A DNA stretch of 64,000 nucleotides. It comes from Phyllobacterium sp. 21LDTY02-6. Lineage in GTDB: Bacteria; Pseudomonadota; Alphaproteobacteria; Rhizobiales; Rhizobiaceae. The stretch lies in NCBI RefSeq assembly GCF_023554255.2, contig NZ_JAMJWD020000001.1:186001-250000 (forward strand). Reading direction: 5' to 3'. Of this stretch, positions 8,217 through 16,266 are shown piece after piece. Position 1 is the first letter of the stretch; each line of letters begins with the position of its first letter. Under the pieces are notes generated by a model. It had not been told where the DNA came from. It ran no database searches and was given only the letters and a program-made list of their open reading frames with translations. Position numbers and translations under genes: made by a program.

Positions 8217-10067
8217 TCAGTCTCCGACGCGCTGGCGCTTGATCTGTTGCTCGTAATTCTTTCGTGCCGCCTCCACCTGGGGGCGGGAACTCACCTGCGG
8301 AACCGCGACATCCCACCAATGGCCGCCCTCTTCGGTGGAAGCCAGCGGGTCGGTGTCGATGACGACGACGGTCGTCCTGTCATTCGTCCTGGCGCGCTCC
8401 AGCGCGGTCTCCAGCTCGGCAATGGAAGACACTTTCTCGGCCAGTGCGCCGAGGCTGCGGGCATGGGCGGCAAAGTCGATATCGGGGAGAACCTCGTGGC
8501 GCGCATCCTTCAGGAGATTGTTGAAGCTGGCGCCACCCGTGCTCATCTGCAGCCGGTTGATACAGCCATAGCCCCTGTTGTCGAGCAGCACGATCGTGAG
8601 GCGCTTGCCCAGCATGACCGATGTGGCGATCTCCGAATTGAGCATGAGATACGATCCGTCGCCGACCATCACCACGATCTCGTCGTCAGGGCGAGCCATC
8701 TTGGCGCCAAGGCCGCCGGCTATCTCATATCCCATGCAGGAGAAGCCATATTCGGCGTGATAGGAGCCCGGCTTGCCCGCCTGCCACAATTTGTGCATTT
8801 CGCCCGGCAGGCCGCCGGCCGCGTGGAGCACCGTAGCATCGCTGCCCAGGCTGCGCTGGACGGCGCCGATGACCTGCGCGTCCGAGGGCAGGGGGGCATT
8901 GGTTGCGGCCGTCACCTTCGCGGCGGCCCGTTGCCATTCGCCCTTGCCGGATCTGGCGTTCTCGGTCCAGCCTTGCGGCGCTCTATATTGCGGCAAGGCG
9001 GCCGCAAGCTCGGCAAGTCCTTCCCGCGCATCGGCGACGAGCGGCAGCGCCTTGTGTTTCGCCGCGTCGAAAGGCTGAACGTTCAACCCGACAAAAGTCT
9101 TGCCTTCGCCCTGGAACAATGCCCAGGAACCGGTGGTGAAATCCTGCAGGCGCGTTCCGACGGCGATGATGACATCGGCTTCGCTGGCAAGTCGGTTCGC
9201 AGCCGAGGTGCCGGTCACGCCGATGGCCGCCATGTTGAGCGGATGATCGTCGGGCAGGGAGGACTTGCCGCCCTGCGTCTCGCTGACCGGTATTCCGTGC
9301 GTCTCTGCGAATCTGGCGAGTTCCTCCGAGGCCTGCGAATAGATGACGCCGCCGCCCGCGATGATGAGCGGCTTTCTGGCACCCTTGATCGCCTCGACGG
9401 CGGCCGACAGTTCCTGCCGGTCGGGCCGGGGACGGCGCTGCGTCCAGATGCGTTCCTCGAAGAACGTCTCGGGGTAATCATATGCTTCGGCCTGAACATC
9501 CTGGCAGAGCGCCAGTGTGACGGGACCGCATTCCGCCGGATCGGTCAAAACCGCCATCGCCCGCGCAAGCGCCGGTATGATCTGTTCGGGACGCGTGATG
9601 CGGTCGAAATAGCGCGAAACGGGGCGGAAGCAGTCATTGGCCGAGATGGTGCCATCGGCGAATGATTCCACCTGCTGCAGGACCGGGTCCGGCACGCGAT
9701 TGGCGAACACGTCGCCGGGCAGCAGCAGCAGCGGCAGGCGGTTGACATGGGCAAGCGCCGCGGCCGTCACCATGTTCGTCGCGCCGGGGCCGACCGAACT
9801 CGTCACCGCCATCATGCGCTGGCGAAAGCTCGCCTTGGCAAAAGCGATGGCGGCGTGGGCCATGGCCTGCTCATTATGGGCGCGATAGGTCGGAAGCTCA
9901 TCGCGCACCTGATAGAGCGCCTCGCCCAGCGCGGCCACGTTGCCATGGCCGAATATCGCCCATACGCCGGCGAAGATCGGTGTCTTGCGGCCCTCGAACA
10001 TGGTCATCTGGGCGGCAAGAAAGCGTGTCAGCGCCTGCGCCATAGTCAGGCGGATGGTCTTGGTCAT
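8217..10067 (-). CDS. iolD: 3D-(3,5/4)-trihydroxycyclohexane-1,2-dione hydrolase (ThDP enzyme)
   Basis: A 616-residue thiamine-diphosphate enzyme related to acetolactate synthase that opens the inositol ring to 5-deoxy-glucuronate. Visible features are the N-terminal PYR domain with SSVGPGATNMVTAAALAH, the central domain (KPLIIAGGGVIYSQA), and the C-terminal ThDP-binding motif starting MVGDGSYLMLNSEI and ending LLDNRGYGCIN. The start at 10067 (MTKTIRLTMAQALTRFL) has GGAGGAGA upstream; the open frame runs to 10175, but that extension is non-conserved in character. It lies 79 bases after iolC. Confidence 0.92.
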   Translation of the reverse strand: MTKTIRLTMAQALTRFLAAQMTMFEGRKTPIFAGVWAIFGHGNVAALGEALYQVRDELPTYRAHNEQAMAHAAIAFAKASFRQRMMAVTSSVGPGATNMVTAAALAHVNRLPLLLLPGDVFANRVPDPVLQQVESFADGTISANDCFRPVSRYFDRITRPEQIIPALARAMAVLTDPAECGPVTLALCQDVQAEAYDYPETFFEERIWTQRRPRPDRQELSAAVEAIKGARKPLIIAGGGVIYSQASEELARFAETHGIPVSETQGGKSSLPDDHPLNMAAIGVTGTSAANRLASEADVIIAVGTRLQDFTTGSWALFQGEGKTFVGLNVQPFDAAKHKALPLVADAREGLAELAAALPQYRAPQGWTENARSGKGEWQRAAAKVTAATNAPLPSDAQVIGAVQRSLGSDATVLHAAGGLPGEMHKLWQAGKPGSYHAEYGFSCMGYEIAGGLGAKMARPDDEIVVMVGDGSYLMLNSEIATSVMLGKRLTIVLLDNRGYGCINRLQMSTGGASFNNLLKDARHEVLPDIDFAAHARSLGALAEKVSSIAELETALERARTNDRTTVVVIDTDPLASTEEGGHWWDVAVPQVSSRPQVEAARKNYEQQIKRQRVGD

Positions 10068-10146
10068 ATCGGTCTCCTCCCGGCGTCCCACCCGGCGGCG
10101 CTTGGCGAACAGGCACAAGCTGCCGGAATTGTCGGCGCCATCTATT

Positions 10147-12075
10147 CTATGCTGCGCGGCGGTTGCGGCTGGCAAGCCACGCGGCGGTCAATTTTTCGAA
10201 ACGTTCCGCCATCTGGTCGATGGCCGCTTCGTCACCGATCCTGCCAGCAAGCCAGTTCTCCGCCGCATCCATGAAAATCGTCCGCCCGACGGCAAAACCC
10301 TTCACCACAGGCGTCGCGGCGGAAGCGGTGAAGGCCGCCTCCAGCTCGTCGTGCGGGGCCTCCAGACCGAGGAGCACCACGCCGCGGCACCAGGGGTCGT
10401 TGCGGTCGATCACGGCTTCGATCTTCTGCCACGCCGTTGCCGAAGCCTGCGGCTCCAGCTTCCACCAATCGGGCTTTATGCCCAGCGCGTACAGTTCCTC
10501 CAAGGCACGGGCAATGGTGTCGTCGCCGAGTTCGCCATGCTTGCCGGCGATGATCTCGAGCAGGAGTTCGCGCCCCACCTTGCGCGCGGCTTCGAACAGC
10601 GTGCGCAATTTCTCCTGCTGCTCGCGCTTCAGTTCCGCCGGATCGTCCGGATGGTAGAAGCACAGGCATTTGATGCAGTGGTCCACCGGCCATTCGACCA
10701 GTTGCGAGCCGATATCCTGCGAGAATTCGAACCGCAGCGGGCGCGATCCGGGCAGTTCCACCGGCCGTCCGAGCCAATCGAACGGATGGCGCGCCAATTC
10801 GAACATCGCTTCGCGGCCGAACCTCTCGTCCAGCAGCATGCCATAGCCCGGGCGGCCGTCCGCGACCTTCGCGGCTGCCCTGACGGCCAGTATCTTGAAG
10901 GCGGCAACCCGTTCCAGATCCGCGCCGAGGCGTTTCGCAAGCTCCTCCAGCTGCACGCGATGATCGATCGCAAACGTCATCATCGACGGGATGTCGCGCC
11001 GCCTCGTGGTCGCCCAATGCACATGGTTGATCGCCTCGTCCTTGCGCAGGGCGCGATGCGGGCTGCCATGTTCGAGGAAATGCTGAAGCTCCGCGAAGGT
11101 CGGGATCTCCGGCGCGCATAGCAGGCGCGACACGGCGAAGGCGCCGCAGGCATTGGCCCAGGTCGCCGCCGTGCCCAGCGTTTCTCCGCTCAGCCAGCCG
11201 CGCAGCAGGCCCGACATGAAGGCATCACCGGCACCAAGCACGTTGAAGACCTCGATCGGGAAGCCCTTGCCGACGATGCCGTCCTCCAGATCGTCCGGTA
11301 TGTCGCCGTCATAGACGATGCAGCCCATGGGGCCGCGCTTCAGCACGATTGTTCCACTGGACAGGGACCGAATGGTCCTGAGTGCCGAAAGGAGCTCACT
11401 CTTCCCCGATGCTATCAGCACTTCCTCTTCGGTGCCGACAATGAGATCGCAGTCGGGAAGCACCGTCTTCAGCTGATTGGATACCGCTTCCGAAGCGATA
11501 TAGCGGCTGTCGCCGGCGGCATGGCCGGCGAGACCCCAGAGATTGGGGCGGTAGTCGATGTCGAACACGACCTTGCCGCCGGCCTCCTTCATGAGGCGGA
11601 TGGCCTTGCGCTGGGCCGCATCCGTATTGGGGCGCGAAAAATGCGTGCCCGTCACCACCACGGCGCGGGCGGAGCGGATGAACTCCGGATCGATATCATC
11701 TTCCTCCAGCGCCATATCGGCACAGTTTTCCCGGTAGAAGATGAGCGGAAAGCTCCTGTCGTTCTCGACGGAGAGGATGACCAGCGCCGAAAGGCGGTCG
11801 GGGTCGGTGATGAGCCCGCGCGTGGACACGCCCTCGCGAACCATCTGCTCGCGGATGAACCGGCCCAGCTGCTCGTCGCCGACACGCGACAGCAGCGCCG
11901 ATTTCAGCCCGAGACGGGCCGTTCCGATGGCAATATTCGCGGGGCAGCCGCCGACCGACTTGGCAAATGAGGCAATATCTTCCAGGCGGGAGCCGATCTG
12001 CTGGCCATAGAGATCGACGGAAGACCGGCCAATCGTAATCACGTCAAGCGCCGCGCCGGTAGCAGTCTCGTTCAT
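10147..12075 (-). CDS. iolC: 5-Dehydro-2-deoxygluconokinase fused to a DUF2090 domain
   Basis: A 642-residue two-domain protein. Residues 1 to about 335 form a PfkB-type sugar kinase (DVITIGRSSVDLYGQQIG; catalytic NVLGAGDAFMSGLLRG) that phosphorylates 2-deoxy-5-keto-gluconate. Residues from about 350 onward form the DUF2090 TIM-barrel domain (LGADLERVAAFKILAVRAAAKV), which resembles class II aldolases and may do the following cleavage step; that is inferred. Such fusions are common in rhizobia. ATG at 12075 with GGAGAGGAAG upstream is preferred over the open frame to 12138. It is the first gene of the catabolic operon. Confidence 0.92.
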   Translation of the reverse strand: MNETATGAALDVITIGRSSVDLYGQQIGSRLEDIASFAKSVGGCPANIAIGTARLGLKSALLSRVGDEQLGRFIREQMVREGVSTRGLITDPDRLSALVILSVENDRSFPLIFYRENCADMALEEDDIDPEFIRSARAVVVTGTHFSRPNTDAAQRKAIRLMKEAGGKVVFDIDYRPNLWGLAGHAAGDSRYIASEAVSNQLKTVLPDCDLIVGTEEEVLIASGKSELLSALRTIRSLSSGTIVLKRGPMGCIVYDGDIPDDLEDGIVGKGFPIEVFNVLGAGDAFMSGLLRGWLSGETLGTAATWANACGAFAVSRLLCAPEIPTFAELQHFLEHGSPHRALRKDEAINHVHWATTRRRDIPSMMTFAIDHRVQLEELAKRLGADLERVAAFKILAVRAAAKVADGRPGYGMLLDERFGREAMFELARHPFDWLGRPVELPGSRPLRFEFSQDIGSQLVEWPVDHCIKCLCFYHPDDPAELKREQQEKLRTLFEAARKVGRELLLEIIAGKHGELGDDTIARALEELYALGIKPDWWKLEPQASATAWQKIEAVIDRNDPWCRGVVLLGLEAPHDELEAAFTASAATPVVKGFAVGRTIFMDAAENWLAGRIGDEAAIDQMAERFEKLTAAWLASRNRRAA

Positions 12076-12147
12076 GTCTTCCTCTCCCTGAGCCTGCGTC
12101 TGCGACCGAGGCTGTTCTGCCAATGACGGGGCAGGCATGGGTCATAT

Positions 12148-12191
12148 GAAATAATAATTCTACAGTATCGTCAATATGGAATGTATATTCT
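12148..12191. promoter_or_regulatory. Two candidate IolR operators upstream of iolC
   Basis: Two imperfect palindromes lie in the 155-base gap between iolR and iolC: GAAA-TAATAA-TTCT (12148-12161) and GGAA-TGTATA-TTCT (12178-12191). Both keep the N6 spacing of the reported IolR motif GGAA-N6-TTCC, with two and one mismatches. Their starts are 30 bases apart, about three helical turns, which would put both on the same DNA face. Regulation of iolCDEB is inferred. Confidence 0.55.
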
Positions 12192-12230
12192 TTTTTGACG
12201 CAGGAGGCACGAAATCGATGGGTTTTCGCG

Positions 12231-13064
12231 TCAGCTCCGGCGCCTTTCGGCGACGCTCACGGTCAGCGCCATGGCGAGCGCCATGGTGCCGGAAAGAGAG
12301 CGAAAGCCGGAGAAATCTCCCTCCGCAGCCTCGAACCAGACCTTGGCGGACTGCGCCAGCGGCGAAAAGGCGCTGTCGGTGATGGCAATGACAGGCACCT
12401 CGCGCGCCGCGAGCAGGGCCGCATGTTCGATGGTCGCCGAGGCATAGGGCGAGAAGCTGATGGCGATTGCCGCATCGCGCGGGCCGGCGAAGGACAGGAT
12501 TTCAGGGTCGATGCCGGATGTCGATTCCACCAGCTGGTTGCGCACCTTGAGCTTGCCGAAAGCATAGGCCATGTAGGCGGTGATCGGATAGGACCGGCGG
12601 CGCGCCACGAGGTAGATCGTTTCCGCCTTCGCCAATATATCGACCGCCCGTTCCAGGACGTCTTCCTCCACCTGCCGCGAGATCGTGTCGATGGAATGGC
12701 TCGCCGCGGTGAGGAAGCCATCGAGAATCGCCCGGTTCTTCGAGAGGCCGAGCGTGCCGCCCCGCAATGCCGACAGGCGCTCCTCATAGGAAATCTGGCG
12801 TTCGCGCAGGCGCTCGCGGAAAACGGCCTGAAGGCTGGTGAAGCCGTCGAAGCCCAGATGCTGCGCGAAGCGGATCAGCGTCGAGGGCTGCACATCGGCG
12901 GTCTGGGCGATGCTGGCCGCGGTGCCGAAGGCGATCTCGTCGGGATTGCTCAGCGCATAGGCGGCAACCTGCGCCAGCCGCTTCGGAAACTGCTCGCGCC
13001 GTTCCAGTATCAGCGCCCGCAATGCTTCGAAATCCCGCGGCAAATTTGCGTCATTATCCATCAT
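12231..13064 (-). CDS. iolR: RpiR-family transcriptional repressor of inositol genes
   Basis: A DNA-binding regulator of about 277 residues. The N-terminal HTH_6 domain includes FGTAASIAQTADVQPSTLIR followed by FAQHLGFDGFTSLQ, and a C-terminal SIS sugar-phosphate-binding domain includes YLVARRRSYPITAYMAYAFG and IAISFSPYASATIEHAA. RpiR-type IolR of S. meliloti responds to a phosphorylated pathway intermediate; the same is inferred here. It lies directly upstream of iolC on the same strand and divergent to the dehydrogenase at 13190. The frame is open to an ATG at 13091 with no ribosome site; the ATGATG at 13064 is preceded by GGGAAA and looks better, but the start is uncertain. Confidence 0.82.
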   Translation of the reverse strand: MMDNDANLPRDFEALRALILERREQFPKRLAQVAAYALSNPDEIAFGTAASIAQTADVQPSTLIRFAQHLGFDGFTSLQAVFRERLRERQISYEERLSALRGGTLGLSKNRAILDGFLTAASHSIDTISRQVEEDVLERAVDILAKAETIYLVARRRSYPITAYMAYAFGKLKVRNQLVESTSGIDPEILSFAGPRDAAIAISFSPYASATIEHAALLAAREVPVIAITDSAFSPLAQSAKVWFEAAEGDFSGFRSLSGTMALAMALTVSVAERRRS

Positions 13065-13120
13065 GTTTTCCCGAATCGTCGCCTGCGCCATAGCATAGAA
13101 TAAAATATTTATATCAAAAC

Positions 13121-13134
13121 GGATTACTTATTCC
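13121..13134. promoter_or_regulatory. Candidate IolR operator between iolR and the 13190 dehydrogenase
   Basis: GGAT-TACTTA-TTCC matches the GGAA-N6-TTCC motif with one mismatch. It sits in a very AT-rich stretch (13095-13150) between divergent genes, so it could serve both the repressor gene and the dehydrogenase. Confidence 0.45.
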
Positions 13135-13189
13135 ATTTTTTGTTTTCATCGACTACTTCTTCGATCAACGGTCCATCGGGAGGAACAAC

Positions 13190-14299
13190 ATGATCGGAGT
13201 AGGATTGATCGGCACCGGCTTCATGGGCAAGTGCCACGCGCTGGCATGGAACTCGGTCCGGGCCGTGTTCGGCGATGTGCCTGCCATCCGCCTCGTTCAT
13301 CTTGGCGAAGCAAATATCGATCTGGCCGAGCGCCGTGCTGCCGAATTCGGCTTCGAGAAGGCCTCGGGCGATTGGCGGGCGGTGATCGACGACCCGGACG
13401 TGCAAATCGTGTCGATCACCACGCCCAACCAGTTCCATCCCGAGATGGCGATCGCCGCGCTCGAGGCCGGCAAGCATGTCTGGTGCGAAAAGCCGATGGC
13501 GCCTGCCTTTGCCGATGCCGAGGCGATGGCGGCGGCCGCGGGCAAGGTCGGGCGTGTCGCGGCATTGGGCTATAATTACATCCAGGGCCCGGCAATTCGC
13601 CATATTGGCCGGCTTCTGGCGGAAAATGCCATTGGCGACATCAACCATCTGCGCATCGAGATGGATGAGGATTTCATGGCCGACCCTGCTGCGCCGTTCA
13701 ACTGGAAACACGCCGCCACCTCGGGCTATGGCGCGCTGGACGATTTTGCGGTGCATCCGCTATCGTTGCTGTTCATACTTTTCGGCCGCGTGGCGCGCGT
13801 CATGTGCGACATGTCCAAGCCATACGCCACGCGCCGGACGGAAACGGGGTCGGACCGTGTCGTCGAGACCCATGACAGCGCCAGCGTGCTGATGCACATG
13901 GAGAATGGCGTCGCGGGAACGCTGCAGGTCAATCGTTCCGCCTGGGGCCGCAAGGGGCGGATCGCATTGCAGATATTCGGCTCCGCCGGTTCGATCCTTT
14001 TCGACCAGGAGCGCGCCAATGAATTCCAGCTCTATTCGACATCGGATCGCCCGACCGAACAGGGTTACCGCACCATCCTCACGGCGCCGCATCATGAGCC
14101 GTACGACCGGTTCATTCCGGCGCCCGGTCATGGTCTGGGCTTCAATGATCTGAAGATCATCGAATGCCACGAGCTGATCAAGCGCATCGGGGGCGAGCCG
14201 GCCCGGCTCATCGAGTTCGCGGACGGAATCGAGATAGAGCGCACCGTTCATGCCATGGCCCGCTCGTTCTCCGAACAGCGATGGGTCGAAGTGCGCTAG
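13190..14299 (+). CDS. Gfo/Idh/MocA oxidoreductase, inositol-related dehydrogenase
   Basis: A 369-residue NAD(P)-dependent dehydrogenase. It has an N-terminal Rossmann motif VGLIGTGFMGKCHA, the EKP motif in WCEKPMAPAF, and an active-site-like ALDDFAVHPLSLLFILFG. It differs from iolG in length and in the catalytic segment, so it probably handles another inositol stereoisomer (for example scyllo-inositol) or a derivative. This is inferred from its place next to iolR and from the candidate operator in front of it. The start has GGGAGGAACAAC upstream. It converges on the anti-sigma gene across two palindromic repeats. Confidence 0.78.
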   Translation: MIGVGLIGTGFMGKCHALAWNSVRAVFGDVPAIRLVHLGEANIDLAERRAAEFGFEKASGDWRAVIDDPDVQIVSITTPNQFHPEMAIAALEAGKHVWCEKPMAPAFADAEAMAAAAGKVGRVAALGYNYIQGPAIRHIGRLLAENAIGDINHLRIEMDEDFMADPAAPFNWKHAATSGYGALDDFAVHPLSLLFILFGRVARVMCDMSKPYATRRTETGSDRVVETHDSASVLMHMENGVAGTLQVNRSAWGRKGRIALQIFGSAGSILFDQERANEFQLYSTSDRPTEQGYRTILTAPHHEPYDRFIPAPGHGLGFNDLKIIECHELIKRIGGEPARLIEFADGIEIERTVHAMARSFSEQRWVEVR

Positions 14300-14301
14300 C
14301 A

Positions 14302-14377
14302 CTAGTGACCCGAATCTGAAGTTCACTACATTATTGCAGCAGCGTCAGATGAACTTCAGATTCGATAAGGTCACTAG
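14302..14377. repeat. Palindromic repeat element A (76 bp)
   Basis: Left arm 14302-14325 and right arm 14350-14377 are near-perfect inverted copies. Both ends are CTAGTGACC/GGTCACTAG and the inner parts share GAATCTGAAGTTCA. The right arm carries four extra bases (TTAT after complementing). It begins two bases after a stop codon. The CTAGTG end is shared with element B, which suggests a small mobile palindrome family. It may also terminate the convergent transcripts. Confidence 0.75.
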
Positions 14378-14390
14378 CAACTATATGTTT

Positions 14391-14468
14391 CTAGTGTGGT
14401 TTTCGGCATTGAAATACGCTCCGGCCCCTGCCGCCATAGTCAGGCGTATTTCAATTCCACCACACTAG
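14391..14468. repeat. Palindromic repeat element B (78 bp)
   Basis: Left arm 14391-14419 and right arm 14444-14468 are inverted copies, with ends CTAGTGTGG/CCACACTAG and shared inner core TTGAAATACGC. The left arm has a four-base insertion. It lies 13 bases from element A and has the same CTAGTG terminal bases but an otherwise different sequence. It ends 10 bases before the stop codon of the convergent anti-sigma gene. Confidence 0.75.
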
Positions 14469-14477
14469 CTCTCGCGC

Positions 14478-15119
14478 CTACCAGCGTAGCAGATAGCGCC
14501 CGGCGAGCGCGCCGATCAGTGCCGGACCCATGACGCCGAGCGTGTACCAGATCGCTATGAAGGGCATGCCGCCCTCGGTGCAATGAAAGGAATAGACGAG
14601 GGAGCCGAGGCCACCCGCCGCCAGCCCCGCAGCGGCGCCGGCCAGCGTCAGTCGCGTCGGCGCGAGGCCGCGGAGAATCCAGAACGCCCCGACGAGGAAA
14701 GGCATGGCCAGGGTGGTGATGTAAAGCGTGCAGACGGCGACGGACTTTCCCATCAGCAGCGGCATGTGGCTCTCCGGCGGCATCATCGACAATTGGCCGA
14801 TCGCCAGCGCAACGAGCGCGGTGACCGCCATTGCGATCGCCACCAGATGCGGGCGGATGCGCCCGAGGGGATAGGCGATGCGCTTGACCGCCCATATTCC
14901 GGCAAGGGAGAGCGCGAACGTGTAGCCGAGCTTGACCCAGAACGGCCATGTCCAGACCGCCGACATCATGTCTGGCCGCAGACCGAGCCAGAAATACATC
15001 AGCAGTGACGATACGGCCAGGCTCGCGCCGAAGCCGATGGCGACGCGCCGCCCCACCTGATCGGGCTGGACAGGCTTCAGGTCGCCGGCGAGGCGAGCGA
15101 TCAAATCATCTGTCGCCAT
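14478..15119 (-). CDS. nrsF: Integral-membrane anti-sigma factor (NrsF / DUF1109 family)
   Basis: A 213-residue protein with six predicted hydrophobic segments, the usual NrsF topology. Its N terminus ATDDLIARLAGDLKPVQPDQV matches the cytoplasmic sigma-binding part seen in this family. A Cys in YSFHCTEGG lies near the membrane and may sense metals or oxidants, as proposed for Caulobacter NrsF; that is inferred. The ATG at 15119 has GGGAGATGG upstream and overlaps the end of the sigma gene by 14 bases, so the two are translationally coupled. Confidence 0.82.
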   Translation of the reverse strand: MATDDLIARLAGDLKPVQPDQVGRRVAIGFGASLAVSSLLMYFWLGLRPDMMSAVWTWPFWVKLGYTFALSLAGIWAVKRIAYPLGRIRPHLVAIAMAVTALVALAIGQLSMMPPESHMPLLMGKSVAVCTLYITTLAMPFLVGAFWILRGLAPTRLTLAGAAAGLAAGGLGSLVYSFHCTEGGMPFIAIWYTLGVMGPALIGALAGRYLLRW

Positions 15120-15660
15120 GACCATCTCCCTTCAGCCGGGCGGCAATCGCCTTTAACCCTCTATGGACCGTAACCTTCACCGACGACTCCGAAAGACCAG
15201 TGCTTTGTGCCACTTCTGCTATGGATTGACCCTCGATCCGCGTGCGGTAGATGAGATCGCGTGACTTCTCCGGCGCAATCTGCAGCAGTCTTTCGACGTC
15301 CATCCGGTCCGCGATCCCTTCGCCATCATCGGAGGCGATCAGATCATGCGCATCGTCCAGCGGGACGGTGGCCCGGATCCTGTGCCGCCGGAAATGGTCG
15401 ATCAGCTTGTACCTTGCTATGGCATGCAGCCAGGATGTGAAGGGACGATCCACCTCGTAGGTCGCGCGCCGCGTATGCAAGGCCATCAGCGTATCCTGCA
15501 CCAGATCGTCGGCATCGCCCCTGTGACCGTCCGCGAGGCGGCGCAGGAAATACGACCGCAGATGGCGGGCTACCTCGTCCAGCAGCACGGCATAGCTGCG
15601 TGCATCGCCCGCAAGGCTCGCCAGCATCAATTCCTTCAAGCGCGGTTCGACTGAATTCAC
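15106..15660 (-). CDS. sigF: ECF sigma factor, SigF-like
   Basis: A 184-residue group IV sigma factor. Region 2 includes DADDLVQDTLMALHTRRATY followed by PFTSWLHAIARYKLIDHFRR, and region 4 includes EVAQSTGLSESSVKVTVHRG. It starts with GTG at 15660; an ATG at 15627 has a better-spaced AAGGA, but the longer form keeps the typical N-terminal helix (RLKELMLASLAGDARSY). It is paired with an NrsF-type anti-sigma downstream. A perfect SigF-type promoter, GTAACC-N16-CGAA, lies just upstream on the same strand, indicating autoregulation. The divergent MXKDX/cytochrome/molybdoenzyme operon is the likely target. Confidence 0.85.
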   Translation of the reverse strand: MNSVEPRLKELMLASLAGDARSYAVLLDEVARHLRSYFLRRLADGHRGDADDLVQDTLMALHTRRATYEVDRPFTSWLHAIARYKLIDHFRRHRIRATVPLDDAHDLIASDDGEGIADRMDVERLLQIAPEKSRDLIYRTRIEGQSIAEVAQSTGLSESSVKVTVHRGLKAIAARLKGDGHGDR

Positions 15661-15677
15661 TCCGGTTCTCGATCTTA

Positions 15678-15703
15678 TTCGAAGCAGCGGCGGAAAAGGT
15701 TAC
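15678..15703 (-). promoter_or_regulatory. SigF-type promoter of the sigma/anti-sigma operon
   Basis: On the minus strand GTAACC (15703-15698) is followed by exactly 16 bases and CGAA (15681-15678). This is the -35/-10 pair reported for Caulobacter SigF. A second GTAACC lies 12 bases further upstream (15715-15710) as part of a tandem GTTACACATGG repeat, but has no matching -10. Confidence 0.75.
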
Positions 15704-15810
15704 ACATGGGGTTACACATGGCCCCGAATGCGGTGCAAGGTCAATGCGGCAGCCGCTCCTCATCATCCCAGCCTTTTCTCAGCCTTTCGCATCACCAATG
15801 CGTGATGATT

Positions 15811-15836
15811 GTAACCAACGCCGCCTGCAACGCGTA
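15811..15836 (+). promoter_or_regulatory. SigF-type promoter of the MXKDX operon
   Basis: GTAACC (15811-15816), a 16-base spacer and CGTA (15833-15836) match the SigF pattern with one -10 mismatch. The start point would be about 65 bases before the MXKDX gene. Together with the mirror promoter at 15678-15703 it makes a divergent SigF-controlled pair. Confidence 0.65.
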
Positions 15837-15907
15837 TTGCCAGAGTGACCTGAGCACAGGCGAAGGTTTTAACTGGAAGCCATCGGCTCCAACATAGGAG
15901 AACAGAT

Positions 15908-16201
15908 ATGAATATCCTGGCCAAGAAGATCATCCTGTCGGCATTTGTGGCCGCGGCGGGCCTTTCGGCTGTCAATCTGGCTGCTGCCGAGGACGCCATG
16001 AAGGCGGATCCGATGAAGAAGCATGAGGCGATGAAGACCGATGCCATGAAGACTGATGCGATGAAGCCAGCGAAACCGGATGCGATGAAAAAGGACGCCA
16101 TGAAATCCGATGCCATGAAATCCGACGCCATGAAGGCAGACCCGATGAAGGCGGATGCCATGAAGAAGAAGCCGGATGCAATGGCGCCCGCCAAGCAATA
16201 G
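15908..16201 (+). CDS. Exported pentapeptide MXKDX repeat protein
   Basis: A 97-residue low-complexity protein. A signal peptide (NILAKKIILSAFVAAAGLSA to about residue 26, AAAEDA) is followed by about 14 imperfect five-residue repeats of the D-A-M-K-x type, rich in Met, Lys and Asp. Such MXKDX proteins are known near ECF sigma genes, with no proven function. Dense Met and Asp/Lys suggest a periplasmic metal- or oxidant-buffering peptide; that is inferred. It is preceded by a SigF-type promoter and GGAG, and followed by cytochrome b and molybdoenzyme genes. Confidence 0.85.
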   Translation: MNILAKKIILSAFVAAAGLSAVNLAAAEDAMKADPMKKHEAMKTDAMKTDAMKPAKPDAMKKDAMKSDAMKSDAMKADPMKADAMKKKPDAMAPAKQ

Positions 16202-16266
16202 GATATCCGGCGTGATCGGGCGCTGCGCCTGATCACGCCATGCGGGGCGGGGCCATGGAGATGCCG

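Noticed and set aside
7902-9665. A 587-residue plus-strand frame opposite iolD
   Set aside because: Antisense to IolD, whose ThDP motifs are clear; composition is Arg/Gly/His-rich.
15908-16201. The regular short repeats as a CRISPR array
   Set aside because: They are coding repeats of five residues in an exported protein; there are no spacers.
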